DNA of 64,000 bases. Source: Demequina soli. Lineage in GTDB: Bacteria; Actinomycetota; Actinomycetes; Actinomycetales; Demequinaceae. Below the pieces are notes generated by a model. It searched no databases and had not been told where the DNA came from. It saw only the letters and a list, made by a program, of their open reading frames with translations. The stretch covers positions 660,988-724,987 of the forward strand of contig NZ_BBLZ01000001.1 of assembly GCF_000971195.1 (NCBI RefSeq). Reading direction: 5' to 3'. Shown here piece after piece: positions 38,310-45,760 of this stretch (the stretch's first letter is position 1; every line of letters starts with the position of its first letter). A program made the position numbers and the translations under genes.

Positions 38310-38402
38310 TTCGCTCAGCACGGTTTCCAAGGCGACACGCCGGGTGCAGGGGGACGATGCGCGGGTTCCGGCGGCGTGTCGCGCGCCGGACCGTGCGGAG
38401 CA
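38310..38402. repeat. Hairpin repeat family A, copy 7
   Basis: The arms are TTCGCTCAGCACGGTTTC and GGACCGTGCGGAGCAA, with inner GACACGC / GCGTGTC arms and a GGACGATGC word between them. It is 93 bp. Unlike the other six copies it lies between two divergent genes, not just after a stop codon. Confidence 0.85.
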
Positions 38403-38417
38403 ACGCGGGGCGCGGGC

Positions 38418-38447
38418 TTGCGCTCCCCGGTACTAGGCCCCTACAGT
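38418..38447 (+). promoter_or_regulatory. Likely metY promoter
   Basis: TTGCGC (38418-38423) and TACAGT (38442-38447) are separated by 18 bases. The predicted start of transcription falls at about 38454, next to an ATG (38455) that opens an 7-codon frame MFRRMCR. The metY start is about 230 bases further on, so the message has a long leader. Confidence 0.45.
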
Positions 38448-38454
38448 CGCACCC

Positions 38455-38642
38455 ATGTTCCGTCGAATGTGCCGCTGACCCAGCGCACGTTCGGCGTGCC
38501 CCCGCACGGGGGCAGCCTGCGAGTGAGGCCCTAGGAGCCCCCGCAGCACAGACCGCACGTGTCGCACCGCATCCCTGAGGGCTGCGGCCGGTCGGCGCGC
38601 TTGCACGCCCGACGGCCGGTGCCACCTGACTCGGGGATGCGG
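38455..38642 (+). promoter_or_regulatory. Structured 5' leader of metY
   Basis: After the short MFRRMCR frame there is a tight hairpin (TGCCCCCG-CA-CGGGGGCA, near 38495-38512). A larger fold follows, closed by a 9-bp perfect helix, CCGCATCCC (38567-38575) with GGGATGCGG (38634-38642). A GC-rich inner helix and the text GGTGCCACCTGACTC are enclosed. A long structured leader before a methionine gene suggests attenuation or a metabolite-binding RNA. It does not match the core of the SAM-I riboswitch well enough to call it one. Confidence 0.4.
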
Positions 38643-38687
38643 ATCCAGTCCCGCCAGACCAGATCCAGCAGACACACAGGAGCCACC

Positions 38688-40043
38688 ATGACCACGCACG
38701 ACTGGGCCTTCGAGACCCTCCAGATCCACGCCGGCCAGACCCCCGACGCCGAGACCGGCGCCCGCGCCCTCCCCATCTACCAGACCACGAGCTTCGTCTT
38801 CGAGGACACGAACCAGGCGGCGGCCCGCTTCGCGCTCGGCGAGCTCGGCCCCATCTACACGCGCCTGGGCAACCCCACCACGGAGGCCGTCGAGACCCGC
38901 CTCGCGGCGCTCGAGGGCGGCGTCGGCGCGCTCCTCGTGGCGAGCGGCAGCGCCGCCAACACCCTCGCGATCCAGAACATCGCGGAGGCGGGCGACCACA
39001 TCGTCGCGTCCCCCTCGCTCTACGGCGGCACCTACAACCTGTTCCAGCACACGCTGCCCAAGTTCGGCATCACGGTCACCTTCGTCGACAACCCCGACGA
39101 CCCCGAGGCCTGGCGCCGCGCGGTCCGCCCCAACACCAAGGCGTTCTTCGGCGAGTCGATCTCCAACCCCAAGCAGGACCTGCTCGACATCGAGGCCGTC
39201 GCCGCGGTGGCCCACGAGAACGGCGTCCCGCTCATCGTCGACAACACGGTCGCCTCGCCGTACCTGGTCAACCCGCTGAGGTGGGGCGCGGACGTCGTCA
39301 CGCACTCGGCCACCAAGTACCTGGGCGGGCACGGCACCGCGATCGGCGGCGTGATCGTCGACGGCGGCACGTTCGACTACGCGCAGCACCCCGACCGCTT
39401 CCCGCAGTACAACACGCCCGACCCCAGCTACAACGGCCTGGTCTACGCGCGGGACCTCGGGGTGGGGAGCGCGTTCGGCGCGAACCTGTCCTTCATCCTC
39501 AAGGCGCGCGTCCAGCTGCTGCGCGACACCGGCGCGGCGATCAGCCCGTTCAACGCGTTCCTCATCGCGCAGGGCATCGAGACGCTCAGCCTGCGCGTCG
39601 AGCGCCACGTCGAGAACGCCAAGCGCGTCGCCGACTTCCTCGAGGGGCACCCGCAGGTGCTCTCCGTCGCCTACTCCGGCCTCGCAAGCAGCCCGTGGAA
39701 CCACCTGCAGCGCAAGTACGCCCCCAAGGGCGGCGGCAGCGTCCTCGCGTTCGAGATCGCGGGCGGCAGGGCCGCGGGTCAGGCGTTCGTCGACGCGCTC
39801 GAGCTGCACTCCCTGGTGGCGAACATCGGCGACGTGCGCTCGCTCGCGATCCACCCCGCCACCACCACGCACTCGCAGCTCACCGAGGACCAGCAGCGTT
39901 CCGCCGGCGTCACGCCCGGGCTGGTGCGCCTCGCGGTGGGCATCGAGCACATCGACGACATCCTGGGCGACCTGGGCACCGGCTTCGAGGCCGCGGCGCG
40001 CGTCCAGGCCGGCACCAGGGACGATGCGGCGGTACCGGCATGA
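38688..40043 (+). CDS. metY: O-acetylhomoserine sulfhydrylase
   Basis: This 451-residue PLP enzyme of the Cys/Met metabolism family has the cofactor lysine in HSATKYLGGHGT and the start WAFETLQIHAGQTPD. The family motifs YTRLGNPTTEAVETRLAALEGG and GLVRLAVGIEHIDDILGDL are present. It makes homocysteine from O-acetylhomoserine and sulfide in the cytosol. The ribosome site AGGAG is 6 bases before the ATG. Its last codons overlap the start of metX (ATGA), giving a coupled metY-metX unit. A structured leader precedes it. Confidence 0.95.
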   Translation: MTTHDWAFETLQIHAGQTPDAETGARALPIYQTTSFVFEDTNQAAARFALGELGPIYTRLGNPTTEAVETRLAALEGGVGALLVASGSAANTLAIQNIAEAGDHIVASPSLYGGTYNLFQHTLPKFGITVTFVDNPDDPEAWRRAVRPNTKAFFGESISNPKQDLLDIEAVAAVAHENGVPLIVDNTVASPYLVNPLRWGADVVTHSATKYLGGHGTAIGGVIVDGGTFDYAQHPDRFPQYNTPDPSYNGLVYARDLGVGSAFGANLSFILKARVQLLRDTGAAISPFNAFLIAQGIETLSLRVERHVENAKRVADFLEGHPQVLSVAYSGLASSPWNHLQRKYAPKGGGSVLAFEIAGGRAAGQAFVDALELHSLVANIGDVRSLAIHPATTTHSQLTEDQQRSAGVTPGLVRLAVGIEHIDDILGDLGTGFEAAARVQAGTRDDAAVPA

Positions 40044-41278
40044 CCGACCACGTCGAGACCGCGTGGGCGCCCGGGCGCGACCCGGCCCCCGCGGAGGCGA
40101 GGCGGACGCTCGGCCCGATCCCCGCATCGTCCGCCTGGCGCCCGGGCGACCATCCGGGCAACCGGCAGTTCGTGGACCTCGGGTGGCTGCCGCTGGAGGC
40201 GGACCCGCGCGGCGGCATCGACGTCACGCTCGCCTACGAGACGTGGGGAACCCTCAACGAGGCGCGGGACAACGCGGTGTACGTCGCGCACGCGTTCACG
40301 GGCGACAGCCACGTGCTCGGGACCGCCGGCGAGGGCCACCTCACGGGCGGCTGGTGGGGCGGGCTCGTGGGGCCGGGCCGGCCGATCGACACGGACCGCT
40401 ACTTCGTGGTGAGCGCGAACGTGCTGGGCGGATGCCAGGGCACCACCGGGCCCGCGCACCCGCACCCCGAGGACGGCCACCCGTGGGGCTCCCAGTTCCC
40501 GTACGTCACGCTGCACGACATGGTGGTGGCCGAGGCGCGCCTCGCGGACCACCTGGGGATCGACGCGTGGGCGCTCGTGATCGGGCCGAGCATGGGCGGG
40601 ATGCGCGCGGTCGAGTGGGCGGCGAGCTTCCCGGAGCGGGTCAAGGCGATCGGGGCGATCGGCTCGACCGCGGCGACCACCGCGGACCAGATCGCGTGGC
40701 ACGCGACCCAGGGGGCCGCGATCCGGCTCGACCCGCACTTCCGCGACGGCGACTACTACGACGCCGCCCCCGGCGACGGCCCGCACACGGGGCTGGGGAT
40801 CGCGCGGGCGATCGCGCACACCACCTATAGGAGCGGGCCGGAGCTCAACGCGCGCTTCGGCAGGGGCGCGCAGGAGGGCGACGTGCTGCGGCCGGAGGGG
40901 ATCTTCGCAGTCGAGTCGTACCTGGACCACCACGCGGACAAGCTCGCGCGGCGCTTCGACGCGAACACGTACCTGCGGATGCTGCACGCGATCAACACCC
41001 ACGACGTGGGCCGGGGGCGCGGGGGCGTGGAGGCGGCGCTGTCCAGGTATGACGGGGAGGCGCTGGTGGTCGCGATCGACTCGGACCGGCTGTATCCGTT
41101 GGCCGACTCCGAGCGGCTGGCCGCCGCGCTCCCACGCTGCTCCGGGGTGACCCTCCTCCATTCGGAGGTGGGGCACGACGGGTTCCTCGTCGCGGGATCG
41201 GGCCTGGACGATGCGGTGCGCGGGGTGCTGGCGCGCGTCACCGCGGGCGAGGCGCGGGAGGGAGCGGAAGTCGGGTAG
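40040..41278 (+). CDS. metX: Homoserine O-acetyltransferase, second copy
   Basis: This 412-residue enzyme has the catalytic triad in GPSMGGMRAVEW, VAIDSDRLYPLADS and VGHDGFLVAG, and the MetX N-terminal text LAYETWGTLNEARDNAVYV. It is coupled to metY by an ATGA overlap, so it supplies MetY with O-acetylhomoserine. It resembles the 33194-34390 copy along its whole length but differs at many positions, so the duplication is not recent. Ser/Asp/His are kept in both. Confidence 0.92.
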   Translation: MTDHVETAWAPGRDPAPAEARRTLGPIPASSAWRPGDHPGNRQFVDLGWLPLEADPRGGIDVTLAYETWGTLNEARDNAVYVAHAFTGDSHVLGTAGEGHLTGGWWGGLVGPGRPIDTDRYFVVSANVLGGCQGTTGPAHPHPEDGHPWGSQFPYVTLHDMVVAEARLADHLGIDAWALVIGPSMGGMRAVEWAASFPERVKAIGAIGSTAATTADQIAWHATQGAAIRLDPHFRDGDYYDAAPGDGPHTGLGIARAIAHTTYRSGPELNARFGRGAQEGDVLRPEGIFAVESYLDHHADKLARRFDANTYLRMLHAINTHDVGRGRGGVEAALSRYDGEALVVAIDSDRLYPLADSERLAAALPRCSGVTLLHSEVGHDGFLVAGSGLDDAVRGVLARVTAGEAREGAEVG

Positions 41279-41387
41279 GCGTCAGCGCGACAAGCGGCCC
41301 GTGACGACGAGGCGCTCGCAGTCATACTGGCGGTCCCGCAATAATCTGGGCGCGCCAGCCATGAGGGGACTTCGCTCGCCGATACAT

Positions 41388-42032
41388 CTACCGGGCACAG
41401 CGACACAGGAACCTACGGATGCGGGACTCGTAGTCAAACTTGAGCGCTCTGCGCATATGACCCTCGAGCTCCCCGATATTGCCCTCCATCTCGTGTGAGG
41501 TCCCGCCGCGAGCAAGCGGAGCTGCGGCTTCATAAACCGAACGCGGCCCGAGCAGGGCGAACGCACCCCAAGCAGCACTCATGCTGTCCAGCGCCTTGTT
41601 GTTGCGCTCGATAGCGCCCTTGACTCTCGCGTGGGCAGCCTCCAACGCGGCCTCGCACCCATCCACGACGCCCTGCTGTCGAGCTCGGTCCCTCTTCGTG
41701 CTCGCGGCTTGAAGTTCCGCCCGGGCGTGATCGAGTTGCGAGTTGAGTTCACGCTGCGCTCCAGTCTCCCGCTCCACGACGTAGGTCACGTCGAGAAGAG
41801 TTCGAGCGAGCGTAAGAGTGTCCAGATACGCACGCAAGCGTTGGTCGCGCTTCCAACGAATGTGGTCACGTCGATATTGCAGCGCCGCACCGGCGAACCC
41901 AGCGACCGCAGTCACAAACGCCGCACCGAAGATCGTGACCAACACCCACGCAACCGAGTCATGGGCATCCTCGGACCCGCCCGCAGCGGCATCGGCGGCA
42001 TCGTGGAGAAGGAGCTGAACTGAGAGAATCAC
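41388..42032 (-). CDS. Membrane protein with coiled-coil region, function unknown
   Basis: I do not recognise this 214-residue protein. It has one clear membrane segment (residues about 28-50, AWVLVTIFGAAFVTAVAGFAGAAL), then a basic YRRDHIRWKRDQRLRAYLDTL stretch. A long helical, probably coiled-coil region follows (residues about 85-150). The C-terminus is soluble. The gene is somewhat less GC-rich than its neighbours. It converges with metX. The 180 bases between it and the next gene show no feature. Confidence 0.6.
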   Translation of the reverse strand: MILSVQLLLHDAADAAAGGSEDAHDSVAWVLVTIFGAAFVTAVAGFAGAALQYRRDHIRWKRDQRLRAYLDTLTLARTLLDVTYVVERETGAQRELNSQLDHARAELQAASTKRDRARQQGVVDGCEAALEAAHARVKGAIERNNKALDSMSAAWGAFALLGPRSVYEAAAPLARGGTSHEMEGNIGELEGHMRRALKFDYESRIRRFLCRCAR

Positions 42033-42210
42033 GGGTCGAGTTTGCCAGGATATCGATGTAATCCAGGCACTTCGCTCTCAGCCCTCCACGCTCGGAAACG
42101 GTTGACCTCGCTACGTGCCCTAGCTATCGCCGGGGCCACAGGCCCGCAATTAGCCGCGTCGCGAAGCGGCGATCAGATTCGATGCTTTGGATTTGGGGCG
42201 CCCAAACGCG

Positions 42211-43239
42211 TCAGCGCGCCTGGCTCCCCGCGGAGACCAGGTTCACCCCGCCCGACTTGGCGGTGAGCATGTAGTCGACGCGGGTGGCCTTGGCGACGTC
42301 CGACTTGACCGCGAACTTGAGGTTGGTGGTGCTGCGGTGGTCGCTGTCGAGCGGACCCGTGTAGTGGTACTTCACCACCCAGAACTCGCCCACGAGCACG
42401 CCCACCAGATCCGCGACCCAGCCCGCCCCGATCCCGGAGGCGAGGGTCTTCTTGGGCTGGTCGGCCATGACCGTGCCGTCGGACTCGACGCGCGGGATGC
42501 GGAACTCGACCACGAGGTCGGTGATCGCGGGGCCAACCGGCCAATACGGGCCGGTCCACGCCTGCGAGACGTCGAACATCCAGGCGTCGACCTTCGGGTT
42601 GCTCGAGTACCACTCCTGGAAGCGGATGGCCGAGCCGTTCGCGAAGGTGGCCGAGTTGGCGGCGAGCGCGGCGCTCGCCACGGTGACGGTCGCGGGCAGG
42701 ACGGCCGAGCCTGTGGAGGTGCCGCGCGCGGTCGCGGTGACCGATGCGGCGGACAGGTCGTTCGTCTTGGGCACCGCGACCGTGAGCGGGTTGGCGGCGG
42801 AGTTGGTCGCGGACAATCCGTCGAGCTGCCACGCGAAGGTGAAGACCGTGTTGGCGCCGCTCGTCGCCTTGCCGGAGTAAGCCCAGCCGGCGCCCTGCGA
42901 GATGGCCGGCGTTGCGCCCGTGACGCGGGCGGTGGGGATCGCGAACTCGAGGGTGACGCCGGTGACGGCGGCGCCGCTCGTGCCCGTCGACGGACCGCCG
43001 TAGGCGACGGTGCCCTCGAGCACGAAGTCGTTGGCGTTGATCGCGGCGGCGACGCCCGCGAGCGCGAGCGTGCCCGGCGGGAGCGTGCCGCCGGTCTCTC
43101 CGGAGGCAGCCGCCGCAGGCGTCGCCGTCGCGACGAGGATCGCGGGCGCCGTCCACGCGGCGGCGTGGACGGCCCGGCGACGCGTCATGCCCGGCCGGGC
43201 GGGCGCGGCGGCGGGAGACGCGGGGGCAGCGTCGGTCAT
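42211..43239 (-). CDS. Tat-type exported protein A
   Basis: This 342-residue protein has an N-terminal twin-arginine signal (TRRRAVHAAAW, then TAPAILVATATPAAAAS with an Ala-X-Ala cleavage site). The mature part is beta-rich, with many Thr/Ser/Ala/Val residues, and looks like one or more immunoglobulin-like folds (for example VTGVTLEFAIPTARVTG, YWPVGPAITDLVVEFRIPR). No enzyme motif was found. It shares its signal-peptide design with the 165-residue protein upstream; both are probably surface or secreted proteins. Confidence 0.65.
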   Translation of the reverse strand: MTDAAPASPAAAPARPGMTRRRAVHAAAWTAPAILVATATPAAAASGETGGTLPPGTLALAGVAAAINANDFVLEGTVAYGGPSTGTSGAAVTGVTLEFAIPTARVTGATPAISQGAGWAYSGKATSGANTVFTFAWQLDGLSATNSAANPLTVAVPKTNDLSAASVTATARGTSTGSAVLPATVTVASAALAANSATFANGSAIRFQEWYSSNPKVDAWMFDVSQAWTGPYWPVGPAITDLVVEFRIPRVESDGTVMADQPKKTLASGIGAGWVADLVGVLVGEFWVVKYHYTGPLDSDHRSTTNLKFAVKSDVAKATRVDYMLTAKSGGVNLVSAGSQAR

Positions 43240-43378
43240 GGGGATACGTCCTCAGGCTGGAGGCGCCCCTCAGCGAGCGCGGGAATGCCTAGATTACGTC
43301 GTCATTCGATGCGAAGGCGACGGACGTCGCTCACGTGTCGCACTTGCCTCCCAGCAAGCAGCCAAGCACCGGACAAGG

Positions 43379-43876
43379 TCACGCGACGGTGAATGCCCCG
43401 ACCGTCGTCGTCTTCACGGTGTCACCGTCCGACTCCTTGCCGCCGGTGACCGAGAGCGTGTAGTTGCCCGAGATCGGCTTCTTCACCTTGAAGCGTCCCT
43501 TGAGCGCGGTGCCAGCGGTCACCGCGCCGTAGGTGATGGTGATCGACGTCGTGACGATATCAGTTGCAGGGCTGACGCTGGGCGTTCCACCCGCGACGAC
43601 CGAGAAGGACTCGTACGCCTGCGAGGGCATGGTCAGCGTCAGGACCAGCGACGTCACGTTGATCCCATTCGGGGTGAGCGTGTAGTCCGCGAAGTAATTG
43701 ACACCGTTGTTCGACGGAGTGAAGGTCAGCCCGCTGAACGTGACGTTCGGCGAGGCCGCAGCGGCAGGCGCCGCCGTCGCGATCAGGATCGCAGGCGTCG
43801 CCCACGCAACGCCCTGAACAAGGCGGCGGCGCGAGACGCCGTGCGTCTGGCGGGTGTTCGGCGATTCGATGGCCAT
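43379..43876 (-). CDS. Tat-type exported protein B
   Basis: This 165-residue protein has a twin-arginine signal SRRRLVQGVAWATPAILIAT and an APAAAAS cleavage region nearly identical to that of the neighbour at 42211. The mature domain is short and beta-rich (VTFSGLTFTPSNNGVNYFAD; SGNYTLSVTGG), again Ig-like. The function is unknown. The two genes are tandem and may be a duplication of the signal plus diverged domains. Confidence 0.65.
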   Translation of the reverse strand: MAIESPNTRQTHGVSRRRLVQGVAWATPAILIATAAPAAAASPNVTFSGLTFTPSNNGVNYFADYTLTPNGINVTSLVLTLTMPSQAYESFSVVAGGTPSVSPATDIVTTSITITYGAVTAGTALKGRFKVKKPISGNYTLSVTGGKESDGDTVKTTTVGAFTVA

Positions 43877-43991
43877 GGTGCTCCCTCAGCGGTCGTCGAC
43901 TCGTCCCTCAACGAGTTGCTCTCGGAAACCATAACGGCTCGATGGGCCCGCGGCTAGAGAGGAAACGCGCAGCATTCCGCCGAAATCACGG

Positions 43992-44141
43992 TCACGACCC
44001 GTGGATCGCCGCGTACCCGAGCATCGCCACCAGGATCGCGACGGCGACGATGATCGCCCATCCCGGCATCCCGCCGTGGTCGCGCACGAGCCAGTTGCGG
44101 TGCGCCATCGGCACGTACGAACGGCGGCGCCTTGCCCCCAT
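43992..44141 (-). CDS. 49-residue single-pass membrane protein
   Basis: A short frame starts at ATG 44141 with GGGGGG 7 bases upstream and ends at TGA 43992. The product has a basic N-terminus (GARRRRSYVPMAHRNWLV) and one membrane helix (GWAIIVAVAILVAMLGYAA, residues 28-46). The length, ribosome site, and charge pattern (positive inside) support a real small protein. Its function is unknown to me. Confidence 0.6.
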   Translation of the reverse strand: MGARRRRSYVPMAHRNWLVRDHGGMPGWAIIVAVAILVAMLGYAAIHGS

Positions 44142-44226
44142 GAGAGACCCCCCAGTGACTCACAGACCTGCGGGCAGGTTAGCGGGCGCCGCGCGATTTG
44201 GAAAGACCCTTGCGCACCGCCAAGCG

Positions 44227-44514
44227 TCAGCCGCTCTGCGCCGGCGCGACGAGCCCCAGCGCGCGCAGCTCCTCCACGAGCACGCGCACATCCTCGGCGA
44301 TCCGTGCGACCGGAGCGCCATAGCTTTCCGCGAGCTCACCAACCAGCTCATCCTCGGTCCGCGTGCCGTCGATGCCGCTCCAGATCTCGAACGCTGGCCC
44401 CTCGAAGGAGCGCGGCACCTGCTGCTGCTCGAGACGCGCGAGGTTGAGCACGAACGCGCGGCCGTCCCGCACCACCTCCGCGAGGGACGATGCGCGCGCC
44501 AGGATCGCGGTCAT
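44227..44514 (-). CDS. PqqD-like protein 1
   Basis: This 95-residue protein contains FEIWSGIDGTRTEDELVGELAE and a C-terminal LVEELRALGLV helix, the winged-helix pattern of PqqD and of RiPP recognition elements. Family members bind precursor peptides or partner proteins. Its ATG overlaps the stop of the nucleotidyltransferase (ATGA), so it is the last gene of the coupled wzc operon. A GGACGATGC word lies at 44483. The substrate is unknown; no precursor peptide with a clear recognition motif was found nearby. Confidence 0.75.
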   Translation of the reverse strand: MTAILARASSLAEVVRDGRAFVLNLARLEQQQVPRSFEGPAFEIWSGIDGTRTEDELVGELAESYGAPVARIAEDVRVLVEELRALGLVAPAQSG

Positions 44515-45467
44515 CTCGCCTCTTCCGTCAGGATGGAGGCATCGGTGATCCCTCTGCGGGCGAGCGCGCGCCCCCTGAGCGCACGTGGAACGGTGCGCAG
44601 GCCCCTGCCGATGCGCGACCAGCGTCCGCGTAGCGCAGCAGCAGAGCCGGGTGGCGTCTCGGGATGAATGGCGCGGAACTGCCGCTCGGTCGGCCAGATC
44701 ATGCGTGCGAGCATCGTGGGCCGCTCGTACCACCGCGCGGCAACCAGCAGCGGGATCCACTGTGCGACGATGGCGCCACGACCGCCCACGCGCGCGCGCC
44801 AGGCGTCGAGCGCGGCGCTCTCGCCGTGCGGGGTGACGGCGGCAAGCGGCACCCCGAGCTGCTCGAGCACCGGACGAGCGGTGTCGATCGCGCCCGTCGC
44901 CGTCGCGAGCAGCACCAGGTCCGCGCGCTGCTGATGGTCGAGAGCCGGCAGCACCTCGGCAGCCAGCCGCCGGATCTCCTGGGCGTGACGAGGAGTCTGG
45001 GCAGGGGTCCGCAGCGCGTGCAGCGCGGCGATGAGGATCGCCGAGCTCCGGTCGACCATGTCCACCTCGACCCCAGCCAACGCGAGTTGCTCCCGGCGCG
45101 CCCAAAGCGCGTCGAACACGTCGGCGGTGGGAGCTAGGAACCCGGGGAACAGGTGGTGGACATCGATGTCGCACGGCCACTGCGGATGGATCACCGTCAC
45201 CGAGTGCTCGGCCTTCGGCCCGAAGCCGCCGCCGTAGGGCCGCTCGGCCCAGCCGCAGTCCTCCAGCGCCGCGAGGTAGGCATCGAGGCCCACGGGCTCG
45301 ACCCACACATCCACGTCCGCGCTCACGCGCTCGGGCCGCAGGCAATGCGCGGCGGCGGTCGGCCCCTTGATGATCAGCGCCCGCACCCCCGTCCGGCGCG
45401 CCACATCGACCGCGAGTGCGTGCGCCAGCGGCACCGCCGCGTCGATGGGCAGCGCCGCGTCGGTCAC
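44511..45467 (-). CDS. Nucleotidyltransferase of the PF14907 type
   Basis: This 318-residue protein begins (after 20 residues) with RTGVRALIIKGPTAAAHCL and SADVDVWV, the Lys-Gly and Asp-x-Asp elements of the uncharacterised nucleotidyltransferase family PF14907. YGGGFGPKAEHSV and CDIDVHHLFPG follow, supplying further acidic residues. The C-terminal half is helical. Relatives occur with HPr-kinase-like and PqqD-like proteins in exopolysaccharide loci and in some lasso-peptide clusters, where one was reported to attach sugars to peptide phosphates. The GTG start overlaps the preceding PqqD-like stop (GTGA). Confidence 0.75.
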   Translation of the reverse strand: MTDAALPIDAAVPLAHALAVDVARRTGVRALIIKGPTAAAHCLRPERVSADVDVWVEPVGLDAYLAALEDCGWAERPYGGGFGPKAEHSVTVIHPQWPCDIDVHHLFPGFLAPTADVFDALWARREQLALAGVEVDMVDRSSAILIAALHALRTPAQTPRHAQEIRRLAAEVLPALDHQQRADLVLLATATGAIDTARPVLEQLGVPLAAVTPHGESAALDAWRARVGGRGAIVAQWIPLLVAARWYERPTMLARMIWPTERQFRAIHPETPPGSAAALRGRWSRIGRGLRTVPRALRGRALARRGITDASILTEEAR

Positions 45468-45760
45468 GGCCCGGCCTCGACCGACAGCACGCCGCGGCCG
45501 ATCAGCGCGTCGATCAGCACGCGCACCATCGCGCCGATGTCGCCATCTGCCGGCTCCCCGAACTCCCGGACCAGGTGATCGCCGAGCGAGGCGACCGTGA
45601 TCCCCTGGCGCGCGGCAAGGACAGCCTCGGTCGCGACGGGCGACAGCAGCGACACGTCGTTGCCGGCGAGCACGAGCATCTCTCCCCCGCGCTCGAGGGC
45701 GTCGTCCCACGCGGACCGGACACGTGCATCGTCCGCCAGCCGGTATGCGTCCTCCATCAT
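45464..45760 (-). CDS. PqqD-like protein 2
   Basis: This 98-residue protein contains VLAGNDVSLLSPVATEAVLAAR-like text and a later SLGDHLVREFG segment, consistent with a PqqD-type winged helix. It is diverged from the other copy at 44227. The ATG overlaps the stop of the phosphatase-kinase fusion (ATGA), and its own stop overlaps the nucleotidyltransferase start. Two PqqD-like proteins in one operon suggest two binding partners. The function is inferred from family and context only. Confidence 0.65.
   Translation of the reverse strand: MMEDAYRLADDARVRSAWDDALERGGEMLVLAGNDVSLLSPVATEAVLAARQGITVASLGDHLVREFGEPADGDIGAMVRVLIDALIGRGVLSVEAGP

Noticed and set aside
38567..38642. SAM riboswitch or tRNA in the metY leader
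   Set aside because: There is a closing helix and a GGTGCCA-like stretch. The SAM-I core sequence and pseudoknot partners are not visible, and no cloverleaf or T-arm can be drawn.
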